A stretch of DNA of 64,000 nt from Zhouia amylolytica (GTDB lineage: Bacteria > Bacteroidota > Bacteroidia > Flavobacteriales > Flavobacteriaceae): positions 321,935-385,934 of the forward strand of contig NZ_FPAG01000004.1 of the NCBI RefSeq assembly GCF_900116365.1. Direction: 5' to 3'. This document shows, piece after piece, positions 1-8,534 of the stretch. The notes under the pieces are model-generated. The model worked only from the letters and a program-made list of their open reading frames with translations. It made no database searches and had not been told where the DNA came from. The position numbers and the translations under genes are program-made. How positions within the stretch are numbered: the first letter of the stretch is position 1; each line of letters begins with the position of its first letter.

Positions 1-2
1 GG

Positions 3-152
3 TTGCAGAATAAAAATATGGTGAGTCAGCAAGAGTATAAGGCTGCTGAGGATTCATTAAAGTGGGCCGCAAGAACTTATGTAGTAGCAGCTATAGGTGC
101 ATTAGCCAACCTGGTTTATTGGGCGTTACAGGTTTTTGGAGGAAGAGATTAA
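3..152 (+). CDS. C-terminal end of an unidentified membrane protein (partial)
   Basis: An open frame enters from the left edge and stops with TAA at 150-152, giving about 49 residues. The visible part has a charged stretch (QEYKAAEDSLKWAARTY) followed by a hydrophobic segment (VVAAIGALANLVYWALQVF) that could span a membrane, and ends GGRD. A strong terminator follows 28 bases after the stop, which supports a real gene end. I do not recognise the family from this fragment. The start and most of the protein lie outside the window. Confidence 0.55.
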   Translation: MQNKNMVSQQEYKAAEDSLKWAARTYVVAAIGALANLVYWALQVFGGRD

Positions 153-179
153 ATTTTTAGTGTTAATAAATAGGAAGAG

Positions 180-205
180 CGTCCGGTATATCCGGACGTT
201 TTTTT
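180..205 (+). terminator. Intrinsic terminator after the left-edge gene
   Basis: Perfect 7-bp stem CGTCCGG / CCGGACG around a 5-base loop, followed directly by seven T residues. It serves the partial plus-strand gene ending at 152. Confidence 0.9.
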
Positions 206-263
206 GTTAACTCAATTCAACTAATCTCGTCATATAATTTTGAGTTGGAGTAAGGATATTTTT

Positions 264-734
264 TTAGATACTAATTTGTCTGTCGATTTGCTGAGCTAAA
301 GAAATAAAGGTTTCTGTTCTGGAAACACCTTCTATGCTTTGTATTTCATGATTTAAAAGATTCATCAAGTGTTCGTTGTCTTTACATATAATTTTAGCAA
401 GGATACTCCAGTTTCCGGTTGTGTAGTGACATTCGAGTACTTCAGGTATTTTACGTAGTTGTTTTACAGCCTCTGGATTTCGCATGGCTTTATCTAAATA
501 GATTCCGATAAAGGCTACTGTTGTATAGCCTAAAACTTTGGGATTTATTATGAATTTGGAGCCCGCAATAAGTCCGCTTTGTTCCAGTTTTCTAAGCCGC
601 TGATGGATTGCTGCTCCTGAAATTCCAATTTTTCGGGCAATTTCGAGTATCGGTTTACGGGCATCTTCCATGAGATAACGAAGAATCTCTTTGTCAATAC
701 CGTCAATTTCTATTTTATTGTCGTTCACTTTCAT
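264..734 (-). CDS. Lrp/AsnC family transcriptional regulator
   Basis: A 156-residue protein with the Lrp/AsnC layout: an N-terminal winged helix-turn-helix (about residues 8-60, with DKEILRYLMEDARKPILEIA and a GISGAAIHQRLRKLEQSGLI recognition region) and a C-terminal RAM/ligand-binding domain (about 70-150). I chose the ATG at 734 because the preceding 11 codons are not family-like and 156 residues fits the family. Such proteins sense amino acids and control amino-acid metabolism. It lies just downstream of, and on the same strand as, a saccharopine dehydrogenase, so control of lysine metabolism is a reasonable guess; the ligand is unknown. Confidence 0.92.
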   Translation of the reverse strand: MKVNDNKIEIDGIDKEILRYLMEDARKPILEIARKIGISGAAIHQRLRKLEQSGLIAGSKFIINPKVLGYTTVAFIGIYLDKAMRNPEAVKQLRKIPEVLECHYTTGNWSILAKIICKDNEHLMNLLNHEIQSIEGVSRTETFISLAQQIDRQISI

Positions 735-788
735 TTTATTGGTTTTAATTTGAAAGTAAATATACAAAATTGGTTATAAAATGAAACA

Positions 789-822
789 ACCTCCCGCTTA
801 ACCCTTAAACAAAGTGGGAGGT
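789..822 (-). terminator. Terminator of the saccharopine dehydrogenase gene
   Basis: Stem ACCTCCCGCTT / AAGTGGGAGGT (11 bp with one G.T pair) lies 25 bases past the minus-strand stop at 847. On the minus strand it is followed by a T-rich stretch (TGTTTCATTTT). It separates this gene from the Lrp-type gene. Confidence 0.6.
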
Positions 823-846
823 GTGTTATATTGGTTGTAAGGTTGG

Positions 847-2217
847 TTAGCCTGCTACATTGTTTGGATTATACCCCTGGTAGGGTAATTGATGTTCTTG
901 AAAAACGATATTATACTGTTCTAATTCCTTCAATACGGGGAGGTAAATATCCTTTTGCAAGGGCATTTGAACTCCTGGCTTAGTATATTTTTTATTGAGG
1001 ATTTGTAATGTTGCTATTCCTAAAGGTAATCCAACTGTTTTTGACATTGCTGTATACGTTTTATCGTCACCTATAACCACAAGGTTAGCATCTATTTGAT
1101 GTTTTACACCATTGAGTTCATAACCGAATTTGTGATACATCGCGATCATGTCTTTGTCATTCTCTGAAAGTGACCAGCTGTCTTGTAAAATCTTTTGCAG
1201 AATTTGAGCAGGTGTAGCTTTTATGAGATTTACTTTTTTATCAGGATTAAAAATGTCTAATTCAACCAGTTTATCCCACATAATATCATCCTGGTCTATC
1301 TTTAAATAATGTCTTAGTTTTAGTTCTACAGAGTCAGAAGGCGAATAGGGTAAAAATGCATTTACAAAGTCGCGGTAGCTCATGTTTTCGGAATCTTCGA
1401 TAACGTAGCTATCATCTGTCATTCCTAGTTGAACAAACATGTTCCATGCTTTGGAGAATCCAACTCTCCTTAAGGTTCCTCTATATAAAGTCAGGATATT
1501 GTCGAGTCCATAAGCCGACCTGTATTTAAGGGAGTCCCGGTTGGCATAACCTTCGAAATTACCATATCCTTCTATGTTTAAGAATTCTGTTCTTCTGAAT
1601 AATTTGTGATAGGGGATATATTTATAGGATCCTTCCTGAATAAATTTTGCGGCTCCTCCTTGTCCGGCTAAAACTACGTTTCTGGGATTCCAGGTGAATT
1701 TATAGTTCCATAGATTGTTATCGCTTTCCGGAGCAACAAGTCCCCCGGTAAAAGATTCGAATAAAATCATTTTACCTTCCTGATCTCTTACTTCATCAAT
1801 GATTTTCATTGCGCTCATATGGTCAATTCCGGGGTCGAGTCCTATTTCATTCATAAAGACAAGACCTTTATTCTTAACTTCTTCATCCAAGGACATCATC
1901 TCATCACTGATATAAGAGGCGGTAATAAGATTCTTTTGGAGACTAAGACAAGTTTTGGCTATTTCTATGTGGAATCGTGCAGGAACCATGGAAATGACAA
2001 TAGCCGCATTCTCGATGGCCTTATGCCTGGCTGTTTCATCAAATAAATCCAGTTCCAAAAGTTCAACATTAGTAGCATCCTTAATCAAGATTTTGGCATT
2101 TTCCAGATTTTTATCAGCAATGGTTAGCCTTAGATTTTCCTGTTGAGACTTTTCCAGAAAATATTTAACTAAATATGAAATTGATTTTCCCGCTCCAATG
2201 ATTAAAATGTTTCTCAT
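847..2217 (-). CDS. Saccharopine dehydrogenase family protein
   Basis: A 456-residue NAD(P)-dependent enzyme that starts with a Rossmann motif (MRNILIIGAGKS) and continues with the saccharopine dehydrogenase fold: NEIGLDPGIDHMSAMK near residue 130 and the long C-terminal catalytic domain to residue 456. The likely reaction is interconversion of saccharopine with glutamate and aminoadipate semialdehyde, or a related opine-type amino acid oxidoreduction. The ATG at 2217 begins directly at the Rossmann strand; a 16-residue upstream extension is not family-like. It is divergent from the DUF423 gene and upstream of an Lrp regulator. An antiquitin-type ALDH at 6.0-7.6 kb and glutaryl-CoA dehydrogenase at 46.3 kb support lysine catabolism. 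The exact substrate is inferred. Confidence 0.88.
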   Translation of the reverse strand: MRNILIIGAGKSISYLVKYFLEKSQQENLRLTIADKNLENAKILIKDATNVELLELDLFDETARHKAIENAAIVISMVPARFHIEIAKTCLSLQKNLITASYISDEMMSLDEEVKNKGLVFMNEIGLDPGIDHMSAMKIIDEVRDQEGKMILFESFTGGLVAPESDNNLWNYKFTWNPRNVVLAGQGGAAKFIQEGSYKYIPYHKLFRRTEFLNIEGYGNFEGYANRDSLKYRSAYGLDNILTLYRGTLRRVGFSKAWNMFVQLGMTDDSYVIEDSENMSYRDFVNAFLPYSPSDSVELKLRHYLKIDQDDIMWDKLVELDIFNPDKKVNLIKATPAQILQKILQDSWSLSENDKDMIAMYHKFGYELNGVKHQIDANLVVIGDDKTYTAMSKTVGLPLGIATLQILNKKYTKPGVQMPLQKDIYLPVLKELEQYNIVFQEHQLPYQGYNPNNVAG

Positions 2218-2301
2218 TCTATCGTAAGTTGTGTATTTTTGAAATTTATAACACGAATGTAGCAATTTGTTATATTTATAAAAAACTTCTTATATAAAGT
2301 T

Positions 2302-2691
2302 ATGAACAAAACAATTTTAGGTGTTGCTGCCCTTTTAGGAATGTTGGCAGTGATTTTGGGTGCTTTTGGAGCTCATGGGCTAAAAAAGCTTATCGATGCA
2401 GATGCTATCGGTACATTTGAAACGGGTGTTAAATACCAGATGTATCATGCATTACTTTTATTATTTGTTGGTGGAAGTAGTTATCTCAGTAATGGAGCCA
2501 AAATGACTATTTTTTACCTGGTTTTGATAGGTGTAATTCTATTCTCAGGTTCAATTTATGGATTAGCCACTAATAATTTATCATCATTTGACTTTAAGAA
2601 AATAGGATTTGTCACTCCAATTGGTGGTTTACTTCTGATAATCGCATGGGGAATGTTAATATTTAACGTTTTATCTATAAAAACCAAATAA
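2302..2691 (+). CDS. DUF423 family inner-membrane protein
   Basis: A 129-residue protein with four predicted membrane segments (about residues 4-24, 46-64, 70-90 and 103-123) and the typical DUF423 N-terminus, including AVILGAFGAHGLKK. Proteins of this family are small integral membrane proteins of unknown function, widespread in bacteria (YgdD in E. coli). It is divergent from the saccharopine dehydrogenase gene and sits 90 bases before pckA, which has its own promoter. No specific function can be assigned. Confidence 0.88.
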   Translation: MNKTILGVAALLGMLAVILGAFGAHGLKKLIDADAIGTFETGVKYQMYHALLLLFVGGSSYLSNGAKMTIFYLVLIGVILFSGSIYGLATNNLSSFDFKKIGFVTPIGGLLLIIAWGMLIFNVLSIKTK

Positions 2692-2708
2692 ATATCACAA
2701 CTCAAACG

Positions 2709-2736
2709 TTGTAGTAGGTATATTTTCATATTTTTG
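2709..2736 (+). promoter_or_regulatory. Probable pckA promoter
   Basis: TATTTTTG at 2729-2736 matches the Bacteroidetes -7 consensus TAnnTTTG, with TTG at 2709-2711 as a possible -33 element (17-base spacer). The pckA start lies 45 bases downstream. Confidence 0.5.
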
Positions 2737-2781
2737 CGTCATAAGAACTCTTAAAACAAACTAACAAAAAAAGAAGTTATT

Positions 2782-4392
2782 ATGGCTACAAATTCCTTGG
2801 TAACGAATCACATTTCGTTAAAGAAGTACGGAATACATAATGCCAATGTGTATTATCAACTTTCACCGGATGAGCTGCACAGTATTACTATCGAAAAAAA
2901 TATGGGTAAGGAAGCTTCATCTGGAGCTTTAGCCATAAATACCGGAGAGTTTACTGGACGTTCGCCTAAAGACCGATTTATTGTAAAAGACGAAATTACT
3001 AGCGACAAGGTCTGGTGGGGAGATATCAATATTCCTTTTGACCCTGATAAATTTGATAAGCTATACGATAAGGTAGTTGCTTATCTTTCAGAGAAAGAGG
3101 TTTATGTTAGGGATAGTTATGTGTGCGCTGATGAAAACTACAGGCAAAACATTCGAGTGGTAAATGAATACCCGTGGAGTAATTTATTTGCTTACAATAT
3201 GTTTTTACGTCCTGAAGAGGAGGAGTTGGAAGGTTTTAAAGAAGACTGGTTGATTGTAAATGCTCCTGGTTTTATGGCAGATCCTGAAACTGATGGCACC
3301 CGACAACATAACTTTGCTATTTTAAACTTTTCTAAAAAAATAGCTTTAATAGGAGGAACCGGTTATACAGGAGAAATCAAAAAGGGGATTTTTTCTGCAT
3401 TAAACTTTTTATTGCCTGTTTATCATGATACCTTGCCAATGCACTGTAGTGCGAATGTTGGTAAGGAGGGAGATACTTCAATATTTTTTGGGTTATCAGG
3501 TACGGGAAAGACGACCTTATCAGCCGATCCGAATAGAAAGCTTATCGGGGATGATGAACATGGTTGGACTCCTGAAGATACCATTTTTAACTTTGAGGGG
3601 GGATGCTATGCAAAAGCAATTAATCTTTCTGCAGATAGTGAGCCTGAAATTTTCGGTGCTATAAAAAAAGGTGCTATTCTCGAAAATGTTATTATGGATG
3701 AAAATGGTAAAGTTGATTTTACCAATGTGAGTATAACACAAAACACAAGGGTAAGTTATCCCATATACCATATTCAAAACATTCAGCAACCTTCTATAGG
3801 GAAGCATCCGAAGAATATTTTCTTTTTAACTGCTGATGCATTTGGTGTATTGCCTCCAATTTCTAAACTAACACCAGGTCAGGCAGCATATCATTTTATT
3901 TCCGGATATACTGCTAAAGTTGCAGGTACAGAAGCTGGTGTTAATGAACCGGTACCAAGTTTTTCGGCTTGTTTTGGTGCGCCATTTATGCCACTACACC
4001 CGACGGTTTATGCTGAGATGTTAAGCAAAAAGATGAAGGAATCAGGTGTGAATGTCTGGCTTATTAATACGGGTTGGACTGGTGGTCCTTACGGGGTTGG
4101 AAAACGAATGGCACTTAAGCATACCAGAGCCATGATTACTGCCGCTATGAATGGAGATTTGCCGGATGAAATATCTTATGATGATTATCACATTCATTCC
4201 GTTTTTGGACTGGCACAGCCAAGATCTTGTCCTAATGTGCCAACTGAGGTACTTAGTTCCAGAAGGACCTGGAATAATGACGAAGGTTATTATAAAAAGG
4301 CTCAGGAATTAGCCGATGCGTTCAAAGCGAACTTTAAAAAATTCGAATCATATGCAAATGATGAAATAAAAGCTGGAGGACCTCTAGTTTAA
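2782..4392 (+). CDS. pckA: Phosphoenolpyruvate carboxykinase (ATP)
   Basis: A 536-residue protein, full length for the ATP-dependent class. The kinase-1a P-loop GLSGTGKTT is at residues 237-245 with Lys243 contacting the ATP phosphates, followed by the metal-binding stretch IGDDEHGW. Further family signatures are GEFTGRSPKDRFIV near residue 52 and INTGWTGGPYGVGKRM near 430. It converts oxaloacetate plus ATP to PEP and CO2 in the cytoplasm, the entry to gluconeogenesis, as expected for an organism that also degrades amino acids. It has its own promoter and a strong terminator, so it is probably monocistronic. Confidence 0.98.
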   Translation: MATNSLVTNHISLKKYGIHNANVYYQLSPDELHSITIEKNMGKEASSGALAINTGEFTGRSPKDRFIVKDEITSDKVWWGDINIPFDPDKFDKLYDKVVAYLSEKEVYVRDSYVCADENYRQNIRVVNEYPWSNLFAYNMFLRPEEEELEGFKEDWLIVNAPGFMADPETDGTRQHNFAILNFSKKIALIGGTGYTGEIKKGIFSALNFLLPVYHDTLPMHCSANVGKEGDTSIFFGLSGTGKTTLSADPNRKLIGDDEHGWTPEDTIFNFEGGCYAKAINLSADSEPEIFGAIKKGAILENVIMDENGKVDFTNVSITQNTRVSYPIYHIQNIQQPSIGKHPKNIFFLTADAFGVLPPISKLTPGQAAYHFISGYTAKVAGTEAGVNEPVPSFSACFGAPFMPLHPTVYAEMLSKKMKESGVNVWLINTGWTGGPYGVGKRMALKHTRAMITAAMNGDLPDEISYDDYHIHSVFGLAQPRSCPNVPTEVLSSRRTWNNDEGYYKKAQELADAFKANFKKFESYANDEIKAGGPLV

Positions 4393-4415
4393 TTTGTTTT
4401 ATAATTAATTGATGC

Positions 4416-4447
4416 AAAAAAAGGGTAACCGACGGTTACCCTTTTTT
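4416..4447. terminator. Bidirectional terminator between pckA and the convergent gene
   Basis: Stem GGGTAACC / GGTTACCC with a 3-base loop, flanked by A-run on the left and T-run on the right. It can end both pckA (plus) and the helix-hairpin-helix gene (minus). Confidence 0.9.
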
Positions 4448-4450
4448 ATT

Positions 4451-4951
4451 TTATTTGATACGTCCTCCTTTTAAGAAGTCCTGCCATTCATGAAGTCTTT
4501 GCCATTTTCCTTCATAAGCCAGTCGGGCTTGTTCAGGCCAGGTAATCGGACTATGTATTTTATAAGCTTCGCCACCATCATCTAAGATGTCCTGACATTT
4601 ATGAACGCTCGTTTCAGAAAGTTCTTTCCATGTGGCTATGCCGTGGTCTTTGAATAGCTGTTCTATTTTAGGTCCAATACCTTCAACGATCTTTAGATCA
4701 TTTTCTTTGACTGCTTTGCCAAAAATAGATTTTGCCAATGTAGCATCGAATGGAATGATGTTTAGGGTATTTTGATCTTTTGAATTTAACTTTTCATTGC
4801 AATCAGCCAAATCTTTTTCCAGAGCGGAATATTTATTTTTCCACTCATCTATTTCACGAGTATTGTTTCCAGCGGCTGCTTTTCCGATTAAATAACCTAA
4901 AATTGCGCAGATTATTCCTGTGATTAATGGGATTAGGATACACAAATTCAT
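4451..4951 (-). CDS. Membrane-anchored helix-hairpin-helix protein
   Basis: A 166-residue protein with an N-terminal membrane segment (about residues 5-25, glycine-rich), a short charged coiled-coil-like stretch (about 35-60), and a C-terminal domain starting near residue 82 with LKIVEGIGPKIEQLFKDHGI. This is the helix-hairpin-helix signature seen in DUF4332-like and H3TH-like proteins; the tail (ITWPEQARLAYEGKWQRLHE) is common in bacterial relatives. Such domains bind DNA elsewhere, but here it is tied to the membrane, so its role is uncertain. It follows an OmpA-like gene by 5 bases and is surely cotranscribed with it. Confidence 0.75.
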   Translation of the reverse strand: MNLCILIPLITGIICAILGYLIGKAAAGNNTREIDEWKNKYSALEKDLADCNEKLNSKDQNTLNIIPFDATLAKSIFGKAVKENDLKIVEGIGPKIEQLFKDHGIATWKELSETSVHKCQDILDDGGEAYKIHSPITWPEQARLAYEGKWQRLHEWQDFLKGGRIK

Positions 4952-4956
4952 AATGT

Positions 4957-5862
4957 CTAGTTTTGTTTATTTATAGTTAATACTGTTCTTCTATTTTTTG
5001 CTTTACCTTCATCAGATGTGTTGTCTGCTATAGGTTCGGTTTCGCCTTTTGAGTCTGTGGTTATTTTGTCTGCCGGAATTCCGTGGGTCACAAAATAATC
5101 TTTCAGGAACTTTGCTCTTTTAAGCCCAAGTTCGTAATTGAACTCTTCGCTGCTGGTGTTATCAGTATGTCCTGTAATGTGACAAACAGCTCCAGATACT
5201 TTATCGAGATAGTCGGAGATATCAGCTACCTTATGACGTTGTTCGGCGCTGAGGTCGATTCGACTTTCTCCATATTCAAAATAAATAATTAAGGGATCGT
5301 TTTGAATTTTCTCGAGCAAAGCTTGAAGTGATTCTTCGTCGTGTTCACCAGTTGAAGTTATTTCGAATTCAACAGGTCCGTATAACATATCATTAAAGGT
5401 GGTAAGGTTTTCTTTTAATTCACCATTGGTAATGACCTGGTTTGATGGAACCCCATTGGATACAAAATAATTTTTGACATGTGTTGCTCTGGCAATACCC
5501 AAGTTTGGATAAGGTGATAAGTTTTCTTCGGAAGCCAGGTAAAGTCCGGTAATATGAATGTATTTAGTATTATGTGATGCTAAATAATTCCTTACGGAGT
5601 CTACGCCTTTTTGGACTCCTGTTGCTACCGGTGAAACAATATCAAAGCCGGAAGTTTTAAAGTTAAAATTATCTGGATTATTATAAGAGAAACTGCCATC
5701 GTTTTCTCGTATTTCCAGAGGATTAGTCGGAGCCTCAATTTCTTCTGAAATAGCAGGGATTTCTGCGGGAGAAGAAATATTGCAACAGTACAGCCAGTTT
5801 AAAATCATTCCAACGATGATGGTGAGGATGATTCCTAAAATGTAAAGTGTTTTTTTTGTCAT
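4957..5862 (-). CDS. OmpA family protein with two OmpA-like domains
   Basis: A 301-residue protein with one N-terminal membrane segment (about residues 5-25), then a degenerate OmpA-like domain (about 75-165, SVRNYLASHNTKYIHITGLY and ARATHVKNYFVSNGVPSNQV) and a typical C-terminal OmpA domain (about 185-300, with IIYFEYGESRIDLS, ITGHTDNTSSEEFNYELGLK and RAKFLKDYFVTHGIPADKI). OmpA domains bind peptidoglycan in the periplasm. The start at 5862 places the membrane segment at the N-terminus; an in-frame upstream start adds 17 unlikely residues. The two domains share the pattern RA..(V/L)K(N/D)YFV..G(V/I)P..(Q/K)(V/I), which points to internal duplication. Confidence 0.85.
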   Translation of the reverse strand: MTKKTLYILGIILTIIVGMILNWLYCCNISSPAEIPAISEEIEAPTNPLEIRENDGSFSYNNPDNFNFKTSGFDIVSPVATGVQKGVDSVRNYLASHNTKYIHITGLYLASEENLSPYPNLGIARATHVKNYFVSNGVPSNQVITNGELKENLTTFNDMLYGPVEFEITSTGEHDEESLQALLEKIQNDPLIIYFEYGESRIDLSAEQRHKVADISDYLDKVSGAVCHITGHTDNTSSEEFNYELGLKRAKFLKDYFVTHGIPADKITTDSKGETEPIADNTSDEGKAKNRRTVLTINKQN

Positions 5863-5932
5863 GTTTGGTTTATTGAAATTAACTCTTCTTAAATTTAAGA
5901 CAAATTTTAACAATAAACCACTGATATACAGA

Positions 5933-5968
5933 TAAAAAGCAAGCCGATTCGATGAATCGAACCGGCTT
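5933..5968 (-). terminator. Terminator of the aldehyde dehydrogenase gene
   Basis: Minus-strand hairpin with arms AAGCCG and CGGCTT plus an inner TTCGA / TCGAA stem and one mismatch, followed on the minus strand by GCTTTTTATC. It lies 34 bases after the stop at 6002. Confidence 0.8.
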
Positions 5969-6001
5969 GTGGCTTATAAAATGATTATAATTTATGCGAT
6001 C

Positions 6002-7555
6002 TTAAAGATCAAACTTTATTCCTTGTGCTAATGGTAATTCTGTTGAGTAGTTTATGGTGTTGGTTTGACGACGCATGTAAACTTTCCAAGCGTCAGATCC
6101 ACTTTCACGACCACCACCAGTTTCTTTTTCGCCACCAAAAGCTCCTCCAATTTCTGCGCCAGAGGTTCCAATGTTTACGTTGGCAATACCACAATCGGAT
6201 CCGGAGTGGCTCAAGAATTGCTCGGCTTCACGTAGATTTGTGGTCATTATTGCAGAAGATAGCCCTTGTTTAACACCGTTTTGAAGTTCTAGTGCATTGG
6301 CAACATCTCCTGAATATTTCATTAGGTATAAAATGGGAGCAAAGGTTTCTTCCTGTACAATATCAAAATGATTTTGAGCTTCTGCAATGGCTGGTTTAAC
6401 ATAACAGCCACTTTCGTATCCTTCACCTTCAAGAACACCACCTTCAACCAGAATGTTTCCTCCTTCTTCAACAACTTTGTTCAGTGCATTTTGATAATTT
6501 TTAACGGCATCTTTATCTATAACCGGACCTACATGATTGTTTTCATCAAGAGGATTTCCGATACGCAATTGTTTGTAAGCATCTACCAGTTTCTTCTTAA
6601 CAGTGTCGTAGATTGATTCGTGTATAATTAATCTTCTGGTAGAGGTGCATCGTTGTCCGGCGGTTCCGACAGCACCGAATACCGCACCAATAACAGTCAT
6701 TTTCAGATCTGCATCCGGAGTCACTATAATGGCGTTGTTACCACCTAACTCCAATAAGGATTTACCCAGGCGTGCTCCAACTGCCTGCGCCACTATTTTT
6801 CCCATTCTTATCGAGCCAGTAGCAGATATCAAAGGAACTCTGTTATCATGAGTCATGAGCTCTCCAACTTTATAATCACCATTGATCAAACATGAGATAC
6901 CTTCTGGCATATCATTTTCTTTTAGCACTTCAGCGATTAGGTTTTGGCATGCCACCCCTGTAAGAGGTGTTTTTTCCGAAGGCTTCCAAATACAAACATC
7001 ACCACATACCCAAGCGAGAGCAGTGTTCCAGCTCCACACAGCTACCGGAAAATTAAAAGCGGATATTATACCTACAATTCCTAATGGATGATATTGTTCA
7101 TACATTCTGTGCAATGGACGTTCAGAATGCATGGTAAGACCATGTAATTGACGAGATAATCCCAATGCAAAATCACATATATCAATCATTTCCTGTACCT
7201 CACCCAGGCCTTCCTGATAACTTTTTCCCATTTCATAAGAAACAAGTTTTCCCAAAGGCTCCTTGAATTCGCGAAGTTTATCGCCAAATTGACGTACAAT
7301 ATCACCTCGTTTTGGGGCAGGTAACATTCTCCACTCTTTAAAAGCTGCATGCGCAGTTTTTACAACATTCTCATAATCTTCTTTTGTGGTGGAGGTAACC
7401 TTTGCGATTAGTTGACCGTCTACCGGAGAGTTTGATTCTATTTCACTTCCATTAGAAAACCACTTAGAGCCTGTAGATGTACCGGCATTAAGTTCTTTAA
7501 CGCCTAGGCTTTTCAGGGCTTCTTCAATACCAAAATCTGTAGCAACTATTGACAT
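6002..7555 (-). CDS. amaB: Aldehyde dehydrogenase, antiquitin type (aminoadipate semialdehyde dehydrogenase)
   Basis: A 517-residue aldehyde dehydrogenase of the ALDH7 (antiquitin) type. Catalytic Cys303 lies in GTAGQRCTSTRR and general base Glu269 in LLELGGNN; the NAD-binding segment includes FNFPVAVWSWN, and the C-terminal hallmark is GGGRESGSDAWKVYMRRQTN. Family members oxidise alpha-aminoadipate semialdehyde (in equilibrium with piperideine-6-carboxylate) to aminoadipate in lysine catabolism. This fits the saccharopine dehydrogenase 4 kb away and the glutaryl-CoA dehydrogenase at 46.3 kb. It stands as a single gene with its own terminator. The symbol amaB is by family analogy; other ALDH7 substrates are possible. 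Confidence 0.88.
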   Translation of the reverse strand: MSIVATDFGIEEALKSLGVKELNAGTSTGSKWFSNGSEIESNSPVDGQLIAKVTSTTKEDYENVVKTAHAAFKEWRMLPAPKRGDIVRQFGDKLREFKEPLGKLVSYEMGKSYQEGLGEVQEMIDICDFALGLSRQLHGLTMHSERPLHRMYEQYHPLGIVGIISAFNFPVAVWSWNTALAWVCGDVCIWKPSEKTPLTGVACQNLIAEVLKENDMPEGISCLINGDYKVGELMTHDNRVPLISATGSIRMGKIVAQAVGARLGKSLLELGGNNAIIVTPDADLKMTVIGAVFGAVGTAGQRCTSTRRLIIHESIYDTVKKKLVDAYKQLRIGNPLDENNHVGPVIDKDAVKNYQNALNKVVEEGGNILVEGGVLEGEGYESGCYVKPAIAEAQNHFDIVQEETFAPILYLMKYSGDVANALELQNGVKQGLSSAIMTTNLREAEQFLSHSGSDCGIANVNIGTSGAEIGGAFGGEKETGGGRESGSDAWKVYMRRQTNTINYSTELPLAQGIKFDL

Positions 7556-7615
7556 TTGTAACTTTTTTTAATGTTTTTGTTATAAATTTTCACGAATGTA
7601 CAAATAATTAATTGC

Positions 7616-8158
7616 TTAATCATCATCTGCCGTAAATCGTTTGTCAACAGGCATTATGGTTCCGCAATTATTACAGGTTCGAAGGTCTTCCGAACTATAA
7701 AAATTCTTGAAATGAGGGAGGAAATCCTTTTCTATGTCTTTTAGTTCAAAATAAACGTCGTGTATTTTGTTATTGCAATTGTCGCAATACCAAAGTAGTC
7801 CGTCAGTGAAACCTTTTCCAGCTCTTTTCCGTTCGATAACAAGCCCTATTGAGCCTTCCTTTCGAACTGGCGAATGGGGTACTTTAGCGGGATGTAAATA
7901 CATGTCGCCAGGACCTAATTCCATTGTTTTTTTTACTCCTTCTTCTTGTACATGCACCTCTATTTTCCCTTCAATCTGATAGAATAATTCTTCGGTCTCA
8001 TTATAGTGATAATCTTTACGGGCGTTAGGTCCCGCAACAACCATTACAATATAATCTTCAGCTTCCTTGTAGAGGTTTTTGTTACCTACCGGAGGTTTCA
8101 GGAGATCTCTGTTTTCCTCAACCCACTTAAGTAAATTAAAAGGTTTTTTAGTGCTCAT
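7616..8158 (-). CDS. nbaC: 3-hydroxyanthranilate 3,4-dioxygenase
   Basis: A 180-residue cupin. The catalytic iron ligands are at the canonical places: His51 and Glu57 (HYNETEELFY) and His95 (HPAKVPHSP). A second rubredoxin-like iron site is complete: Cys125-x2-Cys128 (WYCDNCNN) and Cys162-x2-Cys165 (TCNNCG). It opens the ring of 3-hydroxyanthranilate to 2-amino-3-carboxymuconate semialdehyde, a kynurenine-pathway step leading to quinolinate/NAD or, by further catabolism, toward 2-oxoadipate and glutaryl-CoA. No other kynurenine gene is adjacent; the nearby nadD (8.5 kb) is a NAD-synthesis gene, but a 376-base gap separates them. Confidence 0.96.
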   Translation of the reverse strand: MSTKKPFNLLKWVEENRDLLKPPVGNKNLYKEAEDYIVMVVAGPNARKDYHYNETEELFYQIEGKIEVHVQEEGVKKTMELGPGDMYLHPAKVPHSPVRKEGSIGLVIERKRAGKGFTDGLLWYCDNCNNKIHDVYFELKDIEKDFLPHFKNFYSSEDLRTCNNCGTIMPVDKRFTADDD

Positions 8159-8534
8159 GAAATTTAAAGTTTAGTGTATAAAGTTACGGATTATTGAATA
8201 GACCATTATGGACTAAACAGGACAACACATTAGTTGAGAATACAGGACTGTTAGAAGTTCAGGTTTGTTATAGCAAATGTTGCCTTAAGGCAGTCAAGTT
8301 ATCCATATCTGAAAATGATTTATTGTGTTGTAATACAGGTGGTTGTAGATATTGGGTAGTGGATTTTTCTTCTGTTAAAACAAACAGGATAATCCTGAAA
8401 AGGGCGAGAATCACGTTATCGAATTTTAATTTGTTATATGAACATGCCCCCCATCGAAAAAAGCGCGTCGCACGCATAGGATGTTAGCATTTTTTTATGT
8501 CGGATAGAAGTACCCTAATAGAAAGGGTTGAATT
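8159..8534. other. 376-base region without a convincing gene
   Basis: Between nbaC and nadD. A plus-strand frame from a TTG at 8194 to 8487 (97 codons) is open and Cys-rich, and a minus-strand frame at 8268-8477 (69 codons) overlaps it; neither shows a recognisable domain or a clear ribosome site. It may hold a decayed gene or the nbaC promoter. I see no strong terminator or tRNA-like fold. Confidence 0.4.

Noticed and set aside
209-246. AACTCAA / TTGAGTT inverted repeat as terminator of the Lrp gene
   Set aside because: Loop is 24 bases and no T-run follows on the minus strand.
3425-3664. Open frame on the plus strand inside pckA
   Set aside because: It is an out-of-frame shadow of pckA without its own signals; many such shadows exist across the window.
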